From positions 1 through 8,642 of the forward strand of contig JAUWQG010000034.1 of NCBI GenBank assembly GCA_030611185.1: a stretch of DNA of 8,642 bases. Direction: 5' to 3'. Of the stretch, positions 6,187 to 8,642 are shown in pieces. The position numbers and the translations under genes are program-made. Position 1 is the first letter of the stretch, and each line of letters opens with the position of its first letter. The DNA comes from Nitrososphaerota archaeon (GTDB taxonomy: Archaea; Thermoproteota; Nitrososphaeria; Nitrososphaerales; Nitrosopumilaceae). The notes beneath the pieces are model-generated. The model did no database searches and was not told the origin of the DNA. It saw only the letters and a program-made list of their open reading frames with translations.

Positions 6187-6498
6187 ATGGATGATTCCTA
6201 TGATCGAGAAAAAGTAGTAGAGTGCATGTTTGATCCAATCACTTCTTCTATAATTGCAGAATTAGAAGATGGAGAAAAAAATTCCTTGTATTTGGCTGAA
6301 AAATCATCCATATCTGAAGATGATGTTCATGAAAGACTTTCTTATCTTGTCGCTCATGGTTTTATCATTGAAAATAAGGTTGGTGAAAAATCAATATTTT
6401 CTGCAGATGTTGACAAATTATCTCAAGTTGTAGAACACAATGAAAATTTTGGCGCAGCAATTGAAGGATTAGAAAAAATGGACAGCTTTCTTAACTAG
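6187..6498 (+). CDS. Small winged-helix (ArsR-like) DNA-binding protein
   Basis: This 103-residue, acidic, cytoplasmic protein has the layout of a single winged helix-turn-helix domain. Residues about 16-40 (DPITSSIIAELEDGEKNSLYLAEKS) form the first helices. SEDDVHERLSYLVAHGFI (43-60) looks like the recognition helix and the strand into the wing, and IENKVGEKSIFSAD (61-74) the wing. No cysteines suggestive of a metal-sensing ArsR site are seen apart from one at residue 13, so metal sensing is not supported. The family is probably ArsR/MarR-like and the target is unknown. The ATG at 6187 follows a TATA-like TTATTAGTTT (6157-6166) at leaderless spacing. An 8-bp inverted repeat upstream could be its own operator. 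The stop overlaps the convergent membrane-protein gene by 8 bp. Several other genes of this size in such genomes encode similar regulators. Confidence 0.75.
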   Translation: MDDSYDREKVVECMFDPITSSIIAELEDGEKNSLYLAEKSSISEDDVHERLSYLVAHGFIIENKVGEKSIFSADVDKLSQVVEHNENFGAAIEGLEKMDSFLN

Positions 6499-6994
6499 CA
6501 TTTTTTTTACGATTAATTACAAGATAGACAGCTAACCCTGCCATTCCAATTAAACCCATAAACAATATGTACATGGAAATAAGACCCATCGATCTTTTCC
6601 AATCGTCTGGTTCAGGTCCAATTACTCCAAAGATCTTTATTTGCTCTCCTTCATTCTCAATAGATAATTTGTATACTCCCGATGATGTAAGTTCAAACAA
6701 TCCTTCGTATACTTCTTCATTAACAGATTGAGATTCTATTACAATATCAGACGGATCTAAAATATTTGCAGTGATTGTAGCCCCTTTAAAATCAATTATC
6801 TGTACGGCATAAATTCCTGTTTGGGTATCTGTACTGTCTAAATCTATTTCCACAACTAAATTTTGTCCTGATTTGACATCACCATCGCCTTTGGCTAGAT
6901 CTTCAAAAATCACATAATTCCCATAAGCAGATAGAAGCATTCCTATTCCTATTAGACCGCCAACAACCGCAAAAAGAATACCTGATTTTTTCAC
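6491..6994 (-). CDS. Bitopic membrane protein with extracytoplasmic beta-rich domain
   Basis: This 167-residue protein has no family that I recognise. It has one hydrophobic segment near the N-terminus (about 5-25, ILFAVVGGLIGIGMLL) and a second near the C-terminus (about 137-160), followed by the positively charged NRKKN end that should stay in the cytoplasm. Between them lie about 105 acidic residues with alternating hydrophobic positions and an INxxDP-like ITANILDPSD segment, consistent with an extracytoplasmic beta-sandwich. The start is GTG at 6994; a TATA-like GTTTAAAC lies about 27 bp upstream and a stop codon blocks a longer frame. The promoter is divergent from that of the multicopper oxidase across a 132-bp gap, so shared regulation is possible. 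The 3' end overlaps the winged-helix gene. Confidence 0.75.
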   Translation of the reverse strand: MKKSGILFAVVGGLIGIGMLLSAYGNYVIFEDLAKGDGDVKSGQNLVVEIDLDSTDTQTGIYAVQIIDFKGATITANILDPSDIVIESQSVNEEVYEGLFELTSSGVYKLSIENEGEQIKIFGVIGPEPDDWKRSMGLISMYILFMGLIGMAGLAVYLVINRKKNAS

Positions 6995-7017
6995 TCTTTT
7001 CGAATTACTACTCTTTA

Positions 7018-7025
7018 GTTTAAAC
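7018..7025 (-). promoter_or_regulatory. Putative TATA box of the minus-strand membrane protein gene
   Basis: GTTTAAAC, itself an 8-bp palindrome, is centred about 27 bp before the GTG at 6994 and predicts a leaderless transcript. It lies within TTAGTTTAAACCTAA (7015-7029), whose TTAG/CTAA ends loosely resemble metal-repressor half-sites. Confidence 0.45.
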
Positions 7026-7085
7026 CTAATTTTTTATTGATTTTCAAGAATTACCCTGATTTAACAAATTTAGATTTGGGCAATA

Positions 7086-7105
7086 AATTTAGCCTAAGCT
7101 AAATT
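7086..7105. promoter_or_regulatory. 20-bp palindrome at the multicopper oxidase promoter, candidate operator
   Basis: AATTTAGCCTAAGCTAAATT has 8-bp perfect arms around CTAA. It contains TTAGCCTAA, reminiscent of DtxR/MntR-type half-sites, and it abuts and slightly overlaps the TATA element of the multicopper oxidase. A copy of AAATTTAG also occurs 19 bp upstream (7066-7073 versus 7085-7092), close to two helical turns. A repressor bound here would block the TFB/TBP site. The regulator's identity is inferred and not seen. Confidence 0.55.
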
Positions 7106-7111
7106 ATAAAT
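7104..7111 (+). promoter_or_regulatory. Putative TATA box of the multicopper oxidase operon
   Basis: TTATAAAT is a near-ideal archaeal TATA box. Its centre is 26 bp before 7133, the second in-frame ATG of the oxidase, and 20 bp before the first at 7127. It thus favours a leaderless start at or near 7133. Confidence 0.6.
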
Positions 7112-7126
7112 AATCTATTTTGCTTT

Positions 7127-8197
7127 ATGTTAATGACTTTGAAGTTTAGTCGATCATTCATTATGGTATTAATTTTACTTGTAATGTTTGGAATATCTGC
7201 CGTTTTTGTTTTTCCAACCATATCTCAAGCAGAATCCGAAGAAAAAATGTTTGTAACTCATAGTGGGGGTGTCATAAAAACAACGGGGGAAATAATTGAT
7301 CCCATCTATGTTGAATCAACCATGGACTTTGATCCTATGGAGTATTTACGAGAATTCAACTATGGAAAAGTATCTGAACTACCAGACGGTACCACTTTAA
7401 GAGAATTTACAATAATTGCAGAAGATGATAAAGTCATGGAAATATCTCCAGGTGTTTTTTATAATGTTTGGACTTTTAATGGAACAGTTCCTGGCCCTAC
7501 AATAAGAGCCACAGAGGGTGATCTTGTAAGAATTGAATTCATCAACAATGGATCCAAAGAACATACCATGCATTTTCATGGAATACACCCAGCAGAAATG
7601 GATGGGGTATTTGAGATTGTAGGGTCTGGAGGTGGAAGATTCACATATGAATTTGTAGCAGGACCCGTCGGTGTTCATCCGTATCATTGTCATGTGATGC
7701 CACTTGAGGAACATATTGTTCATGGGTTGTATGGTGTTTTCATTGTAGATCCAAAAGAAGGAAGAGCAGAAGCTGATGAAATGGTTATGGTTCTAAATGG
7801 ATTTGATACTGATTTTGACACTGAAAATAATTTTTATGCTGTAAATACAGTTCCATTTTATTTTCAGCATCATCCAATTCAAATAAACACAAATGAGTTG
7901 ATTCGAGTTTATGTGGTGAACATGGTTGAATTTGATCCAATAAACAATTTGCATTTACATGGAAATCTATATCATTATTATCCAACTGGAACTGATACAG
8001 TACCGTCATTTTACACTGACATGATAACTCTCTCTCAAACTGAGAGGGGAATAATGGAATTTGAGTACTCTTATCCTGGAAAATACTTGTTTCATGCCCA
8101 CAAAGTAGAATTTTCTGAGAAAGGTTGGGTTGGAATATTCCTTGTAAAAGATGATGCCAAACAAGAATCTCAAATGGGAGAAGAATATGGAAATTAG
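7127..8197 (+). CDS. Secreted two-domain multicopper oxidase (type 1 copper in domain 1)
   Basis: The first 35 residues (356 in all) form a signal peptide: basic start, hydrophobic FIMVLILLVMFGISAVFVF, and SQA-ES as likely cleavage site. The mature protein should therefore be extracytoplasmic. Two cupredoxin domains follow (about 90-210 and 215-340). Eight histidines in four HxH motifs (H149/H151, H187/H189, H276/H278, H323/H325) fit a trinuclear type 2/type 3 copper cluster between domains. Domain 1 also has a type 1 copper set: H146, C188 and H196, with Leu201 where NirK has its axial Met. Domain 2 has no cysteine in FHAHKVEF, so the layout matches type C two-domain oxidases and differs from classical NirK, which lacks the HCH motif. 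It probably couples oxidation of a metal or small donor to oxygen reduction; the substrate is unknown. ATG 7127 is taken as start, but ATG 7133 (Met3) fits the TATA box better. It overlaps the next gene by 11 bp. Confidence 0.92.
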   Translation: MLMTLKFSRSFIMVLILLVMFGISAVFVFPTISQAESEEKMFVTHSGGVIKTTGEIIDPIYVESTMDFDPMEYLREFNYGKVSELPDGTTLREFTIIAEDDKVMEISPGVFYNVWTFNGTVPGPTIRATEGDLVRIEFINNGSKEHTMHFHGIHPAEMDGVFEIVGSGGGRFTYEFVAGPVGVHPYHCHVMPLEEHIVHGLYGVFIVDPKEGRAEADEMVMVLNGFDTDFDTENNFYAVNTVPFYFQHHPIQINTNELIRVYVVNMVEFDPINNLHLHGNLYHYYPTGTDTVPSFYTDMITLSQTERGIMEFEYSYPGKYLFHAHKVEFSEKGWVGIFLVKDDAKQESQMGEEYGN

Positions 8198-8642
8198 TAA
8201 CAATATCTCAAAAGGTAAAATGATAGCAAGCGGAGTTATTCCATTTATTTTTTTAATTGTTATGGTGGTATACATTTTTGGTCCAGGATCTTATCTTTTA
8301 GATTTGGGTGTTCCATTACCTGAAATAACAATAGAAAAAATTAATTTTGTAGAATCTGAAATTCAAGTAACTGTTAGAAACACAGGACCTATTCCTGTAG
8401 AGATAGTAATGGCAGATGTTAATGATAGAATACAACCTGCTGCAATAGAACCTGATAGATTTCTTGAAAGATATGAAACAACTTTAGTGAGAATACCTTT
8501 TGAATGGAATGAAGCAGAACCCTATACTGTGGGATTAACAATTGAGGATGGAACTAGATTTGAAAGAGAAATTGAAGCTGCCGCTCCTGCTTTAAAACCG
8601 GATTTAGAATTTATAGGATTTTTTGCAATAATTGGAACTTAT
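8187..8642 (+). CDS. Membrane protein, probable metal (ZIP-type) transporter, N-terminal part (3' partial)
   Basis: The first 152 codons are present; the frame is open to the right edge. The ATG at 8187 lies inside the 3' end of the oxidase gene, with GGAG (8177-8180) seven bases upstream, so translation is coupled. A transmembrane helix (about 12-33, MIASGVIPFIFLIVMVVYIF) is followed by about 105 residues of beta-rich sequence (KINFVESEIQVTVRNTGPIPVEI and on), probably an extracytoplasmic immunoglobulin-like domain. A second hydrophobic segment then begins at LEFIGFFAIIG (140-150). From memory, ammonia-oxidising archaea often pair such a multicopper oxidase with a ZIP-family permease that carries an extra N-terminal domain. 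The permease part lies beyond the window, so the transporter call is inference; a general envelope protein is the alternative. Confidence 0.75.
   Translation, partial: MEISNNISKGKMIASGVIPFIFLIVMVVYIFGPGSYLLDLGVPLPEITIEKINFVESEIQVTVRNTGPIPVEIVMADVNDRIQPAAIEPDRFLERYETTLVRIPFEWNEAEPYTVGLTIEDGTRFEREIEAAAPALKPDLEFIGFFAIIGTY

Noticed and set aside
7397..7723. 108-codon minus-strand ORF inside the multicopper oxidase gene
   Set aside because: It is antisense to the conserved copper-binding region; its His/Met/Cys richness is the mirror of the oxidase codons.
7127..8197. Assignment of the oxidase as copper nitrite reductase (NirK)
   Set aside because: NirK has a single His before and no His after the type 1 Cys and lacks a trinuclear cluster; this protein has HCH and four HxH motifs.

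Overview
The window looks like a chromosomal piece of an ammonia-oxidising archaeon (Nitrososphaerota/Thaumarchaeota, probably Nitrosopumilus-like). The grounds are archaeal-type ribosomal proteins S13 and S4, an archaeal CobT-like (UPF0284) protein, a periplasmic two-domain multicopper oxidase, very AT-rich sequence, and start codons lying about 26-30 bp downstream of TATA-like boxes, as in leaderless archaeal transcripts. The lineage is inferred from these traits and not from a search.

Layout. (1) 1-219 (+) is the C-terminal end of an unrecognised, probably coiled-coil protein. (2) 307-2629 (+) is a tight three-gene cluster: NAD(P)HX epimerase, a glyoxalase-II-like metallo-beta-lactamase-fold hydrolase (4-bp overlap), and a CobT-like phosphoribosyltransferase (5-bp gap). 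(3) 2616-5683 (-) holds rps13 and rps4, 9 bp apart, followed by glmS behind its own TATA-like element. glmS converges on and overlaps the CobT-like gene by 14 bp. Both ribosomal proteins carry long low-complexity C-terminal tails. (4) 5684-6186 is a 503-bp stretch with no long ORF. It holds a 50-codon cysteine-rich small ORF on the minus strand and several inverted repeats. (5) 6187-6498 (+) is a small winged-helix protein that converges, with an 8-bp overlap, on 6491-6994 (-), a bitopic membrane protein with an extracytoplasmic domain. (6) From 7127 (+) comes a secreted two-domain multicopper oxidase, overlapped by 11 bp by a membrane protein that runs off the window end and is probably a metal transporter.

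The most interesting part is the right end. A secreted multicopper oxidase is translationally coupled to a membrane protein with an extracytoplasmic domain. A 20-bp palindrome directly abuts and overlaps the edge of their TATA element. This looks like a metal-responsive oxidase/transporter unit, a role that is inferred. The second point of interest is the small Cys-rich ORF, which has a plausible promoter of its own. No rRNA, tRNA, CRISPR array or insertion sequence was seen.
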